Source of the DNA: Bradyrhizobium oropedii
GTDB taxonomy: Bacteria > Pseudomonadota > Alphaproteobacteria > Rhizobiales > Xanthobacteraceae
NCBI RefSeq assembly: GCF_020889685.1
Contig: NZ_JACMYO010000009.1
Coordinates: 21,637 to 85,636 of the forward strand
Direction: 5' to 3'
DNA length: 64,000 nucleotides
How positions within the stretch are numbered: the first letter of the stretch is position 1; the number at the start of each line of letters is the position of its first letter. Made by a program: the position numbers and the translations under genes. The notes under the pieces are model-generated. The model had not been told where the DNA came from. It ran no database searches and saw only the letters and a program-made list of their open reading frames with translations. Of this stretch, positions 34,732-45,167 are shown piece after piece.

Positions 34732-36030
34732 ATGACAACTGATACGTTGACCAAACCGGATCAGATTGCCGCTGAGCTGTGCGCGGCCGTTGATCGAAAC
34801 TTCGATGATCAGATCGCATTCCTGTCGCGCATGGTGCAGTTCCGCAGCCTGCGCGGACAGGAAGCACCGCAACAACATTGGCTGGCCGAGCAATTCGCAA
34901 AGCGCCGTTACGACGTCGATGCGTTCAGCCTTGCGGACGTCGATCTGATGAGCCATCCGAAAGCCGCACCAATGGACGGCATCGATCTTGCCGGATCGCG
35001 GCAGGTCGTTGCCACGCTCAACAGCAATGGCGGCGGCCGCAGCCTGATCTTGCAGGGTCATATCGACGTGGTGCCGGAGGGGCCCGCTGACCTTTGGGAC
35101 CAACCGCCGTTCTCGGCGGCCGTGCGCGACGGCTGGATGTTCGGGCGTGGCGCGCAAGACATGAAGGCCGGTGTCTCAGCGATGATCTTCGCGCTCGATG
35201 CGATCCGCGATGCCGGCTATGCGCCGGGCGGGCGCGTCCATCTGCAGACCGTCACCGAGGAGGAGAGCACCGGCAACGGCGCATTGTCGACCCTGATGCG
35301 CGGCTATCGCGCGGACGCGTGCCTGATTCCCGAACCAACCGGACACACGCTCACGCGCGCCCAGGTCGGCGCCGTCTGGTTTCGCCTGCGCGTACGCGGC
35401 ACGCCGGTGCATGTCGCCTATTCCGAGGCCGGCACGAGCGCGATCCTGTCGGCGATGCATCTCGTGCGCGCGTTCCAGGACTACACCAAAACGCTCAATG
35501 CCAGGGCGCTCGACAACAGCTGGTTCCGCGGCGTCAAGAATCCGATCAAGTTCAACGTCGGGATTATCAAGGGCGGCGATTGGGCGAGCTCGACCGCGGC
35601 CTGGTGTGAGCTGGATTGCCGGCTCGGTCTGCTGCCGGGCGAGACACCGCAGCAGGCGATGCGTGGCATCGAGGAATGCCTGGCCGAGGCGCACAAGGCC
35701 GACGACTTCCTGTCCGACAATCCGGCCGAGCTCGTGTGGAGCGGCTTTCAGGCCGACGCAGCGGTGTGCGAGCCTAGCAGCGAAGCGGAAGCAGCTCTGT
35801 CGGCAGCCCATCATTCCATCTTCCAGGCTCCAATGCAGGAGCGGCTGTCGACGGCCGTCAACGACACCCGCTACTATTGCGTCGATTACGGCATCCCTGC
35901 ACTTTGCTATGGTCCTTACGGTGTCGGCCCACACGCATTCAACGAACGTGTCGAGCTCGACAGCCTTCGCAAGACAACGCAGAGCATCGCACTGTTCGTC
36001 GCCAACTGGTGCGGCGTGATGAGAGCATGA
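34732..36030 (+). CDS. M20 family deacylase (ArgE/DapE-like)
   Basis: This is a 432-aa zinc hydrolase. Metal-site motifs are LILQGHIDVVPEG near residue 106, FGRGAQDMKAG near 140 and TEEESTGNG near 175, with the closing GPYGVGPHAFNERVE near 402. The protein is longer than the first M20 enzyme and belongs to the ArgE/DapE deacylase branch. ATG 34732 is used with AAGGG upstream; an open extension to 34618 has no support. The 265 bases before it hold no convincing gene. Substrate likely an N-acylated amino acid or peptide; inference from context. Confidence 0.88.
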   Translation: MTTDTLTKPDQIAAELCAAVDRNFDDQIAFLSRMVQFRSLRGQEAPQQHWLAEQFAKRRYDVDAFSLADVDLMSHPKAAPMDGIDLAGSRQVVATLNSNGGGRSLILQGHIDVVPEGPADLWDQPPFSAAVRDGWMFGRGAQDMKAGVSAMIFALDAIRDAGYAPGGRVHLQTVTEEESTGNGALSTLMRGYRADACLIPEPTGHTLTRAQVGAVWFRLRVRGTPVHVAYSEAGTSAILSAMHLVRAFQDYTKTLNARALDNSWFRGVKNPIKFNVGIIKGGDWASSTAAWCELDCRLGLLPGETPQQAMRGIEECLAEAHKADDFLSDNPAELVWSGFQADAAVCEPSSEAEAALSAAHHSIFQAPMQERLSTAVNDTRYYCVDYGIPALCYGPYGVGPHAFNERVELDSLRKTTQSIALFVANWCGVMRA

Positions 36031-36146
36031 ATGGACTTGTCGCTTCAGATCGGTGGCACGTCACGACAAGTGCAATTCGAAATAGCAGCTTCAGACCAAG
36101 GGAGGCCTCCAACGGCCAGAACCGCGCCTTGATATAACGTCGCCAT

Positions 36147-36161
36147 TGGCACAGTATTTGC
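36147..36161 (+). promoter_or_regulatory. Sigma-54 (-24/-12) promoter candidate for the permease operon
   Basis: TGGCACAGTATTTGC matches the RpoN consensus TGGCAC-N5-TTGC exactly in both elements and spacing. It lies 133 bases upstream of the DppB-like start, in a 263-base gap without a gene. RpoN control would link the transporter to nitrogen status or to an enhancer-binding activator; no activator gene is seen in the window. Confidence 0.55.
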
Positions 36162-36293
36162 CTGCAAATTCATCACGTTCGCGCTGGCTTTGAGACAACA
36201 CGCAGAAGCGCATGAGACACATCACGGGGACACCATGAGTATGATGCGGCCCAGCCCTCGCTTCGCACCATCTGACGGCAGGAGATAGCAGCG

Positions 36294-37235
36294 ATGATCG
36301 GCTATCTCATCCGCCGCATCCTCGCCGCCGTTCCCGTGATGGGCGTGGTGGCTTTGTTCGTGTTCCTGTTGCTGCGGCTGACGCCGGGCGATCCCGCCGC
36401 CATCCTCGCCGGCGACAATGCGACGCCTGAACAGCTCGATCGCATCAGGACCTCGCTTGGCCTCAACGAGCCGATCTACATCCAGTTCTACACCTGGGTC
36501 GCCAAGCTGCTGCACGGTGATCTCGGCGTGTCCCTGATCTCGAACAAGCCGATCCTCGAGATGATCGGCCCGCGCCTCGAGCCGTCGATCTCGGTCGCGC
36601 TGGCCACCATGATCCTCTCGATCCTGGTCGCGGTGCCGCTCGGCGTGATCGCAGCGTGGAAGCATGGAACCTGGATCGACCGCTGCGTGATGGGACTTTC
36701 GGTGCTCGGCTTCTCCGTGCCGGTGTTCGTGATCGGTTACGTGCTGATCCAGGTGTTTGCGATCGATCTGCGCTGGGTGCCGGTGCAGGGCTTCAAGAGC
36801 ATCTCGGCCGGCTTCGGCCCGTTCTTCGAGCGCATCATCCTGCCGACCTGCACCCTCTCCTTCATCTATGTCGCGCTGATCGCACGCATGACACGGGCCT
36901 CGATGCTCGATGTGCTGGGTGAGGATTACGTGCGCACGGCGCGCGCCAAGGGCATCAGCGAAACCGGCGTGCTGCTGCGCCATGCGCTGCGCAACGCCGC
37001 GGTTCCGGTCATCACCGTGATCGGTTCCGGTTTCGCGCTGCTGATTTCGGGCGTCGTCGTCACCGAGAGCGTGTTCAACCTGCCCGGCATCGGCCGCCTC
37101 ACCGTCGATGCGGTGCTGGCGCGCGACTATCCGGTGATCCAAGCCATGATCCTTTTGACATCGGGTATCTATGTCGCGGTCAATCTCCTGATCGACCTCG
37201 CTTACACCCTGCTCGATCCTCGTATCCGGTACTGA
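36294..37235 (+). CDS. dppB: ABC peptide transporter permease (DppB type)
   Basis: This 313-aa inner-membrane permease has six hydrophobic segments and the DppB/OppB N-terminus (MIGYLIRRILAAVPVM). The EAA loop is around residue 210 (ARTARAKGISETGVLLRHALRNA region). The end reads DLAYTLLDPRIRY, as in the family. ATG 36294 has AGGAG about ten bases upstream. It is the first gene of a dppB-dppC-dppDF unit; the binding protein is encoded divergently at 29752-31371. Confidence 0.95.
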   Translation: MIGYLIRRILAAVPVMGVVALFVFLLLRLTPGDPAAILAGDNATPEQLDRIRTSLGLNEPIYIQFYTWVAKLLHGDLGVSLISNKPILEMIGPRLEPSISVALATMILSILVAVPLGVIAAWKHGTWIDRCVMGLSVLGFSVPVFVIGYVLIQVFAIDLRWVPVQGFKSISAGFGPFFERIILPTCTLSFIYVALIARMTRASMLDVLGEDYVRTARAKGISETGVLLRHALRNAAVPVITVIGSGFALLISGVVVTESVFNLPGIGRLTVDAVLARDYPVIQAMILLTSGIYVAVNLLIDLAYTLLDPRIRY

Positions 37236-37238
37236 GCA

Positions 37239-38126
37239 ATGGCGATCGAAACCCTTCCCGAATCCTCCATCCCCGTCACCCGGCCGTTCCGCGTCAAGTT
37301 CGGCTTCCTGGCGTCGACGCCGATCATCGCGGTTGCGACGATCTGCCTCGTCCTGATCATCCTGATGGCGATCTTTGCACCGCTGCTCGCGCCGCACGAT
37401 CCGCTGTTGCTGACGCCATCGCAGCGGCTGAAGCCGTCGAGCGCGCAATACCTGCTCGGCACCGACGCCTATGGACGCGACCTGCTGTCGCGCGTCATCT
37501 ACGGCGCACGGATCTCGCTGTTGATCGGGCTCGGCGCCGCCGTCTGCTCGATCGCCATCGGGCTCCTGATCGGCCTCGTCGCCGGCTTCTTCCGCTGGGT
37601 CGACGCGGTGATGATGCGCGTGATGGACGGCTTGATGGCGATCCCCGCCATCCTGCTCGCGATCGCTGTGGTGTCGCTGTCCGGCGCCAGCATCTGGACC
37701 GTGATGGTCGCAATCACCATCCCCGAGATCCCGCGCGTGGCGCGGCTGGTGCGCTCGGTGGTGCTGACCGCGCGCGAGGAGCCCTATGTCGAGGCCGCGA
37801 TCTCGCTCGGCTCGAGCCTGCCGAAAATCATGTGGCGGCATTTGATGCCGAACACGATCGCGCCGCTGATCGTGCAAGGCACTTATGTCTGCGCATCCGC
37901 GATCCTGACCGAGGCGATCCTGTCGTTCCTCGGCGCCGGCATCTCGCCGGAAACGCCGACCTGGGGCAACATCATGGCCGAGGGCCGTGCCTATTTCCAG
38001 GTCAAGCCGTCGCTGATCTTCTGGCCGGGGCTCTTGCTCTCGATCGCCATTCTCAGCGTCAACCTGATCGGCGACGCCGCGCGCGACGCGCTCGATCCCC
38101 GCATGAAACAGCGTGAGGGCAAGTGA
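37239..38126 (+). CDS. dppC: ABC peptide transporter permease (DppC type)
   Basis: This 295-aa permease pairs with the DppB-like protein. It has an N-terminal OppC-type segment (IFAPLLAPHDPL near residue 45), the LGTDAYGRDLLSRVIYGARISL motif region near 72-95, and an EAA loop near residue 185 (YVEAAISLGSS). It begins three bases after the dppB stop, and its TGA is overlapped by the GTG of the ATPase gene, so the three are coupled. Length and motif order are complete. Confidence 0.95.
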   Translation: MAIETLPESSIPVTRPFRVKFGFLASTPIIAVATICLVLIILMAIFAPLLAPHDPLLLTPSQRLKPSSAQYLLGTDAYGRDLLSRVIYGARISLLIGLGAAVCSIAIGLLIGLVAGFFRWVDAVMMRVMDGLMAIPAILLAIAVVSLSGASIWTVMVAITIPEIPRVARLVRSVVLTAREEPYVEAAISLGSSLPKIMWRHLMPNTIAPLIVQGTYVCASAILTEAILSFLGAGISPETPTWGNIMAEGRAYFQVKPSLIFWPGLLLSIAILSVNLIGDAARDALDPRMKQREGK

Positions 38127-39787
38127 CCACAACCAGCTCTTCCAACGTCGTCCTCGACATCAACAATCTCGTCGTCGGTCTCGGCCGCAAGGCTGACGCG
38201 CACCGCATCATCGACGACCTGTCGCTGCAGGTGCGCGAGGGCGAGACGCTCTGCCTTGTCGGCGAAAGCGGCTCGGGCAAGTCGGTGACCTCTTTGACCA
38301 CGATGGGCCTGCTGCAGAAGGGCACACTGGTGCCGTCCGGCGGCAGCGTCAAACTGGTCGGCGAGGAACTGCTCACCGCGACCGACCGGCGGCTGCGCCA
38401 GCTGCGCGCGACGCGGATGGCGATGATCTTTCAGGAGCCGATGACCGCGCTCAACCCCGTGGTGCCGGTCGGCCGCCAGATCGACGAGGTGCTACGCGCC
38501 CATACCGATCTCGACGCCCGCGCACGCCGTCAGAAGATCCTGGCGATGATGGAGCATGTGCGGCTGCCGGACGTGCAGCGCATCTTCTCCTCCTACCCCC
38601 ACCGCCTCTCCGGCGGTCAGCGTCAGCGCATCATGATCGCGATGGCGCTGGTGCTCGAACCAAAACTGCTGATCGCGGACGAGCCGACCACCGCGCTCGA
38701 CGTCACCACCCAGAAGCAGATCCTCACTTTGATCCGCGACCTGCAACGCGATCACGGCACAGCTGTTCTGTTCATCACCCACGACATGGGCGTGGTGGCC
38801 GAGATCGCCGACCGCGTCGCGGTGATGCGGCACGGCCGGCTGGTCGAGACCGGCCAGCTGCAAGATGTGCTGCGCAACCCGACGATGGAGTACACCCGCA
38901 ACCTGCTGTCCGCGGTGCCGAGCCTCGTGCCGCGCGCGCCGCGGCCGGAGACGAAGGAACCGGTGGTGCTGGAAGCCAACGAGCTCAGCAAGGTCTACCG
39001 GGAGCGGTCGCTGTACGGCAAAGCCCGCGAGGTCGCCGCCGCCAGCAACGTCACCCTCACTCTGCGCAAGGGCCGCACGCTCGGCATCGTCGGCGAAAGC
39101 GGTTCGGGCAAATCGACGGTGGCGCGTTGCATCGTCCGCCTGATCGATCCGACCTCCGGCGGGGTGCGGCTCGTCGGCCGCGAGATCTCAGACCTGTCGC
39201 GCCGGCTGTTGCAGCCGCATCGCCAGAAGATCCAGATCATCTTCCAGGACCCCTACCGCTCGCTCAATCCACGCGTCACCGTCGGCGAGAGCATCGCGGA
39301 AGGCCCGGTCAATTACGGCATGCCGCGCAAGGATGCGCTGGCGCGGGCCCGCGAGCTGCTCGAGCTCGTCCACCTGCCGCCTGACGCGATCTCGCGCTAT
39401 CCGCACCAGTTCTCCGGCGGACAGCGTCAGCGCATCGCGATCGCGCGCGCGCTGGCGCTCGATCCCGACGTGCTGGTGGCAGATGAGGCGGTGTCCGCGC
39501 TCGACGTCTCGGTGCAGGCGCAGGTTCTGAATCTGCTCGACGAAATCCAGCGACGGCTCGGCATCGCGCTGTTGTTCATCACGCATGATTTGCGCGTCGC
39601 TGCACAAATCTGCGACGACGTCGCCGTGATGCAACATGGCCGCGTCGTGGAACAGGGACCGGCGGCCGAGGTGCTGACCAATCCGCAGCAGGCCTACACC
39701 CGTGCGCTGCTCGAGGCTGCGCCCGGGCGCGGCTGGGATTTTGCGAATTTCCGCCCGGTTTCGGAATGCATTGTGGCAACGGCCTAG
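38123..39787 (+). CDS. Fused dipeptide ABC transporter ATP-binding protein (DppD-DppF)
   Basis: This 554-aa protein contains two complete ABC ATPase modules. Module one has Walker A GESGSGKS near residue 47, signature LSGGQRQR near 166 and Walker B LLIADEPT near 186. Module two has Walker A GESGSGKST near 324, signature FSGGQRQR near 432 and Walker B VLVADEAV near 452. DppD/OppD and DppF/OppF are separate in E. coli; fusion is common in rhizobia (as in GsiA). The start is GTG 38123, overlapping the dppC stop. It energises uptake through DppBC. Confidence 0.95.
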   Translation: MTTTSSSNVVLDINNLVVGLGRKADAHRIIDDLSLQVREGETLCLVGESGSGKSVTSLTTMGLLQKGTLVPSGGSVKLVGEELLTATDRRLRQLRATRMAMIFQEPMTALNPVVPVGRQIDEVLRAHTDLDARARRQKILAMMEHVRLPDVQRIFSSYPHRLSGGQRQRIMIAMALVLEPKLLIADEPTTALDVTTQKQILTLIRDLQRDHGTAVLFITHDMGVVAEIADRVAVMRHGRLVETGQLQDVLRNPTMEYTRNLLSAVPSLVPRAPRPETKEPVVLEANELSKVYRERSLYGKAREVAAASNVTLTLRKGRTLGIVGESGSGKSTVARCIVRLIDPTSGGVRLVGREISDLSRRLLQPHRQKIQIIFQDPYRSLNPRVTVGESIAEGPVNYGMPRKDALARARELLELVHLPPDAISRYPHQFSGGQRQRIAIARALALDPDVLVADEAVSALDVSVQAQVLNLLDEIQRRLGIALLFITHDLRVAAQICDDVAVMQHGRVVEQGPAAEVLTNPQQAYTRALLEAAPGRGWDFANFRPVSECIVATA

Positions 39788-39907
39788 GTCTTTAGACTTA
39801 ACTTCGCGACGGACCTTTGGGCCTTTCAATACGCCCATAGGGCATGCAAATCCGGAGGTGCTCCCTGGCTTGCGCTTGGCGCGACGACACGCTTAACGTC
39901 GCGCGCT

Positions 39908-39957
39908 AGAGCGTGGGCCGGAAGGTGGACACCGGTTCGCCGGAAGATCGCGCTCAA
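39908..39957. repeat. Degenerate rhizobial intergenic palindrome
   Basis: An imperfect palindrome that begins AGAGCGTGGGCCGGAAGG and ends CGGAAGATCGCGCTCA, with CACCGGTTCGCCGG in the middle. It resembles the dispersed GCATGATCCGGAAAAGTGG-type repeat of Rhizobiales. It sits in the gap between the ATPase and MlrC genes. Confidence 0.6.
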
Positions 39958-40031
39958 ACCAACGAAACGAGACCATGGTGCGAACCATTCCGATCGCGTC
40001 ATGATCGAAGAAACGTATCGAGACCAACTTG

Positions 40032-41552
40032 ATGACCCGCATTGCCGTTGGCGGCTTCCTGCACGAGACCAACACCTTCGCACCGACGAAGGCAACCTAT
40101 GACGACTTCGTGCACGGCGGCGGCTGGCCGTCGATGACGCGTGGCGCCGACGTGCTCAAGGTCATGCGCAAGATCAATGCCGGCCTCGCCGGCTTCGTCG
40201 AGGCGGCGGAAGCCAATGGCTGGGAGCTGGTGCCGACGATTGCGGCCGGCGCGACCCCGTCGGCACATGTGACGAAGGATGCCTTCGAGCGGATCGTCAA
40301 GGACATGATCGATGGCATCGTCGCGGCCGGGCCGATCGATGCCGTCTATCTCGACCTGCACGGCGCGATGGTCACCGAGCACTATGACGACGGCGAAGGC
40401 GAAATCCTCGCCCGCGTGCGTAAGGCGATCGGCAAGGACATTCCGCTGGTCGCAAGCCTTGATCTGCATGCGAACGTCTCACCCGAGATGGTCGAACATG
40501 CCGATGCGCTGATCGCCTACCGGACCTATCCGCATGTCGACATGGCCGACACCGGCCGCGCCTGCGCCAGGCATTTGGCGTTGTTGCTCAAATCCAGGCA
40601 ACGTCTCGCAAAGGCATTCCGGCAATTGCCGTTCCTGATCGCGATCAGTTGGCAGTGCACCAACGACCAGCCGGCCAGGGCCATCTATCAGAAGCTTGCG
40701 GCGCTCGAGAGCGACGCGGTTCCGACGCTTTCTTTTGCGTTCGGCTTCCCGGCCGCCGATATCAGGGACTGCGGCCCGAGCATATTCGCCTATGGCCGGA
40801 CCCAGGCCGATGCCGACGCCGCAGCCGACAGCATCGCCGCACTGGTCGAAAGCCACGAGAACGATTTCGACGGTCCGATCTATTCGCCCGATGAGGGCGT
40901 GCGCCTTGCAATGGAGCTCGCGGCATCGGCCTCGAAGCCGATCGTGATCGCCGACACCCAGGACAATCCCGGCGCCGGCGGCGATTCCGATACCACCGGC
41001 ATGCTGCGCGCGCTGGTGCGCAACGGAGCCAGCGCCGCCACCGGCGTGATCTGCGACCCGCAATCGGCGCGGGCTGCGCATGCGGCCGGCGTCGGCGCGA
41101 CGGTCACGCTCGATCTCGGCGGCAAGTCCGGTATTCCCGGCGATGCGCCTTACAGGGAAACCTTCGTCGTCGAGAAGCTCTCGGACGGCAGGTTCGTCGC
41201 GCCCGGGCCATTCTACGGCGGCCGGGACATGGACATGGGACCCTCGGCCTGCCTGCGGGTCGGCAACGTCCGCGTCGTCGTCGGCTCCTACAAGGCCCAG
41301 CTTGCCGACCAGGCGATGTACCGCTATGTCGGCATCGAGCCGACCGCGCAGAAGATCCTGGTCAACAAGAGTTCGGTGCATTTCCGCGCCGATTTCGAGC
41401 CGATCGCCGAGAAACTGCTGATCTGCGCCGCCCCCGGCGCGATGCCGGCCGATACCGCCACACTGCCGTGGAAACATTTGCGGCCCGGCATTCGTATCAA
41501 GCCTAACGGCCCGACTTTCACCCCCACCTCCCCTTCACGCACAAACGGATAG
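40032..41552 (+). CDS. M81 family metallopeptidase (MlrC-like)
   Basis: This is a 506-aa zinc peptidase of the MlrC family, named for the last step of microcystin degradation. Conserved text includes IAVGGFLHETNTFAP at the N-terminus, AVYLDLHGAMVTEHYDDGEG near residue 110 and PLVASLDLHANVS near 138 (metal-binding Asp/His), and the C-terminal MlrC domain from about 300. ATG 40032 is used; a TTG one codon earlier is less likely. In rhizobia these proteins commonly sit beside peptide ABC transporters and amidohydrolases, as here, pointing to breakdown of linear peptides or amide-linked compounds. Confidence 0.88.
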   Translation: MTRIAVGGFLHETNTFAPTKATYDDFVHGGGWPSMTRGADVLKVMRKINAGLAGFVEAAEANGWELVPTIAAGATPSAHVTKDAFERIVKDMIDGIVAAGPIDAVYLDLHGAMVTEHYDDGEGEILARVRKAIGKDIPLVASLDLHANVSPEMVEHADALIAYRTYPHVDMADTGRACARHLALLLKSRQRLAKAFRQLPFLIAISWQCTNDQPARAIYQKLAALESDAVPTLSFAFGFPAADIRDCGPSIFAYGRTQADADAAADSIAALVESHENDFDGPIYSPDEGVRLAMELAASASKPIVIADTQDNPGAGGDSDTTGMLRALVRNGASAATGVICDPQSARAAHAAGVGATVTLDLGGKSGIPGDAPYRETFVVEKLSDGRFVAPGPFYGGRDMDMGPSACLRVGNVRVVVGSYKAQLADQAMYRYVGIEPTAQKILVNKSSVHFRADFEPIAEKLLICAAPGAMPADTATLPWKHLRPGIRIKPNGPTFTPTSPSRTNG

Positions 41553-41557
41553 AGACC

Positions 41558-42730
41558 ATGCCGACCATTGAGCGCATCGACAGTTTTGCCGACGAACTCA
41601 CCGCCATCAGACGGGATCTGCATGCGCATCCCGAGATCGGCTTCGAGGAGGTCCGTACCTCCGGCATCGTCGCCGACAGGCTGACGAGCTGGGGCATCGA
41701 GGTGCATCGCGGCCTCGGCGGCACCGGCGTGGTCGGCGTGCTCAAGGGCAAGGGCAACAGCACCAAGAAGATCGGCCTGCGCGCCGACATGGACGCGCTG
41801 CCGATGGAAGAAAACACCAATCTGAAGTGGCGTTCGACAATTCCCGGCCGTTTCCATGGCTGCGGCCATGACGCCCACACCACGATGCTGCTCGGCACGG
41901 CGCGCTATCTCGCCGAGACCCGCAATTTCGACGGCACGGTGCACTTCATCTTCCAACCGGCCGAGGAAGGCCTCGGCGGCGCCCGCGCCATGATCAAGGA
42001 CGGGCTGTTCAAGCAGTTCCCCTGCGACGAGGTCTATGGCCTGCACAACGCGCCCGACCTGAACCATGGCGAGATCGCGATCCTGCCGGGCCCGGCAATG
42101 GCCGCCGCCGACTTCTTCGACATCAAGATCCAGGGCTATGGCGCCCATGGCGCGATGCCGGAACGCTCCAAGGACGCGGTGGTGATCGCGATGACGCTTG
42201 GACAGGCGCTGCAGTCGATCGTCAGCCGCAACGTCGATCCGCTGCAGGCAGCGGTGCTGTCGATCACCCAGATCCATTCCGGTTCGGCTTACAACGTCAT
42301 TCCCGGGGACGCTTGGATGTGCGGCACGGTGCGCTGTTTCTCCGAGGAGATCCGCGCGCTGATCCGCAAGCGCATGCGCGAAATCTGTGCCGGCTTTGCC
42401 GCCGCATATGACGCCGAAATCTCGGTTGAGATCCGCGACGGCTTCAGCGTGCTGGTCAATCAGGAGGAGCAGTCCCGTGTCGTCGAGGAAGTCGCACGCA
42501 CGGTGGTCGATCCCGCCAAGGTGATCACCCGCTCGACGCCCAAGATGGGCAGCGAGGATTTCGCAGACATGATGCAGGCCGTTCCCGGTGCGTATTTCTG
42601 GGTCGGCCATGACGGTTCAGTGCCCGTGCACAATCCCGGTTACGTTCTCGACGACAAGATCCTGCCGATCGGCGCCAGCATGTTCGCCCGCATCATCGAG
42701 AAACGCATGCCGGCAGGTGCGCATGCATAA
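41558..42730 (+). CDS. M20D amidohydrolase (hippurate hydrolase/aminoacylase-like)
   Basis: This 390-aa metallo-amidohydrolase has the M20D signature: RRDLHAHPEIGFEE near residue 20, GLRADMDALPM near 72, HGCGHDAHTTMLLG near 100 and FQPAEEGLGGA near 132. These enzymes release amino acids from N-acyl conjugates. It starts five bases after the MlrC stop and overlaps the amidase start by eight bases, so the MlrC-M20D-amidase genes are one transcription unit. The acyl specificity is unknown. Confidence 0.92.
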   Translation: MPTIERIDSFADELTAIRRDLHAHPEIGFEEVRTSGIVADRLTSWGIEVHRGLGGTGVVGVLKGKGNSTKKIGLRADMDALPMEENTNLKWRSTIPGRFHGCGHDAHTTMLLGTARYLAETRNFDGTVHFIFQPAEEGLGGARAMIKDGLFKQFPCDEVYGLHNAPDLNHGEIAILPGPAMAAADFFDIKIQGYGAHGAMPERSKDAVVIAMTLGQALQSIVSRNVDPLQAAVLSITQIHSGSAYNVIPGDAWMCGTVRCFSEEIRALIRKRMREICAGFAAAYDAEISVEIRDGFSVLVNQEEQSRVVEEVARTVVDPAKVITRSTPKMGSEDFADMMQAVPGAYFWVGHDGSVPVHNPGYVLDDKILPIGASMFARIIEKRMPAGAHA

Positions 42731-44141
42731 GCTGAAAGGGGACGCCATCACGTCGCTGCACGATCTCTCGGCCGTCGACCTGCTCGCCGGCTATCGTGCC
42801 AAGCAGTTCTCCCCGTCCGAGGTGCTGGAGGAAATCATCTCCCAGGTCGCAACCTGGGAGCCGCAAATCAAGGCGCTCTATCTGTATGACCCCGACGAGG
42901 CGCGGAAGGTCGCCAAGACCTCGACCGAGCGATGGCAGCAGGCCGAGCCGGCCGGCACGCTTGACGGCGTGCCCGTCACCATCAAGGACAACGTCGCGAC
43001 CAAGGGGCAGCCGGTGCCGCTGGGTGCGGCGAGCGTCAAGCTTGCGCCGGCGGAAAAGGATGCGCCACCTGCCGCGCGGTTGCGCGAAGCGGGCTGCGTG
43101 ATCTTCTCCAAGACCACGATGCCGGACTACGGCATGCTGTCGTCGGGGCTGTCGTCGTTCCATCCCCTCACCCGCAATCCCTGGGATGTCAGCAAGAACC
43201 CCGGCGGCTCGAGCTCCGGCGCGGGCGCGGCCGGTGCTGCCGGCTACGGCCCACTGCATCTCGGCACCGATATCGGCGGCTCGGTGCGGCTGCCGGCCAG
43301 CTGGTGCGGCCTCGTCGCGCTGAAGCCGAGCCTCGGCCGCGTGCCGATCGACCCGCCCTATGTCGGCCGCGTCGCGGGGCCGATGACCCGCACCGTCGAC
43401 GACGCCGCTCTGATGATGAGCGTGCTGTCGCGCCCTGATCGCCGCGACGGCATGAGCCTGCCGGCGCTCGAGGTGAACTGGAAGGCGCTGGAGAAGTCGC
43501 CGCGCAAGCTGCGCATCGGGCTGATGCTGGATGCCGGATCCGGCCAGAAGGTCGAGAAGGAGGTTCGCGAGGTCGTCGTCAAGGCGGCGAAGGCGTTCGA
43601 GTCCGCCGGCGCCGTCATCACCGAGATCGACGGCATCCTGACGCCTGAGATGCTCGAGGGGCTCGACAATTTCTGGCGTGCGCGGACCTGGGACGAGCTG
43701 TCGAAATTGTCGCAAGCCGATCGCGGCAAGACCCTGCCCTATATCCTCAACTGGGCCGAGGCCGGCGCAAAACTCTCCGGCGTCGACGTGGTGCGCGGCT
43801 TCAACCAGACGATGGCGATCCGCGCGGCCGCGGCAAAGCTGTTCTGCGAGGTCGATTACGTGATCTCGCCGGTGTCGCCGGTCGTGAACTTCCCGGCGGA
43901 GTTCGCAGCACCGCTCAACGACCCGGCAAAGCCGTTCGAGCACATCTGCTTTACCGTGCCGTGGAATATGTCGGAGAATCCAGCGCTGTCGATCAACGGC
44001 GGCTATGACAAGAAGGGTTTTCCGATCGGTGTCCAGATCATCGGCCGCCGTTTCGACGACATCGGCGTGCTCGGCATGGGCAAGGCGTTCGAAAGCCTGC
44101 GCGGCCCGCAGAAGCCGTGGCCGATACCGCCGAAGAAGTAG
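42723..44141 (+). CDS. Amidase (amidase signature family)
   Basis: This 472-aa Ser-cisSer-Lys hydrolase has the catalytic lysine in VTIKDN near residue 88 and the GGSSSGAGAAGA signature with the serine pair near residues 162-186 (TDIGGSVRLPA). The overall layout is that of GatA-like amidases acting on small amides. ATG 42723 overlaps the stop of the M20D gene (eight bases). It belongs to the amide/peptide degradation unit; a GatA role is unlikely because GatB and GatC are absent. Confidence 0.92.
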   Translation: MHKLKGDAITSLHDLSAVDLLAGYRAKQFSPSEVLEEIISQVATWEPQIKALYLYDPDEARKVAKTSTERWQQAEPAGTLDGVPVTIKDNVATKGQPVPLGAASVKLAPAEKDAPPAARLREAGCVIFSKTTMPDYGMLSSGLSSFHPLTRNPWDVSKNPGGSSSGAGAAGAAGYGPLHLGTDIGGSVRLPASWCGLVALKPSLGRVPIDPPYVGRVAGPMTRTVDDAALMMSVLSRPDRRDGMSLPALEVNWKALEKSPRKLRIGLMLDAGSGQKVEKEVREVVVKAAKAFESAGAVITEIDGILTPEMLEGLDNFWRARTWDELSKLSQADRGKTLPYILNWAEAGAKLSGVDVVRGFNQTMAIRAAAAKLFCEVDYVISPVSPVVNFPAEFAAPLNDPAKPFEHICFTVPWNMSENPALSINGGYDKKGFPIGVQIIGRRFDDIGVLGMGKAFESLRGPQKPWPIPPKK

Positions 44142-44276
44142 CGCCTCAACGCAAGTCAGGATGCGCGGAGCGACGCCGCGCATCCGACTTCTTCACAAGG
44201 GATGATTGCCGGGTTAACTGAATGGAGACGCGCGCCTGCGCCGTTCATTCAAGAAAACCGAGAGGAAATCATCCCC

Positions 44277-45163
<887 letters not shown>

Positions 45164-45167
<4 letters not shown>

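Noticed and set aside
36222..38132. A 636-codon open frame on the minus strand opposite the permease genes
   Set aside because: Its product is an Asp/Arg/His-rich low-complexity sequence without any family motif, and the plus strand encodes clear DppB and DppC proteins. It is a GC-rich shadow.
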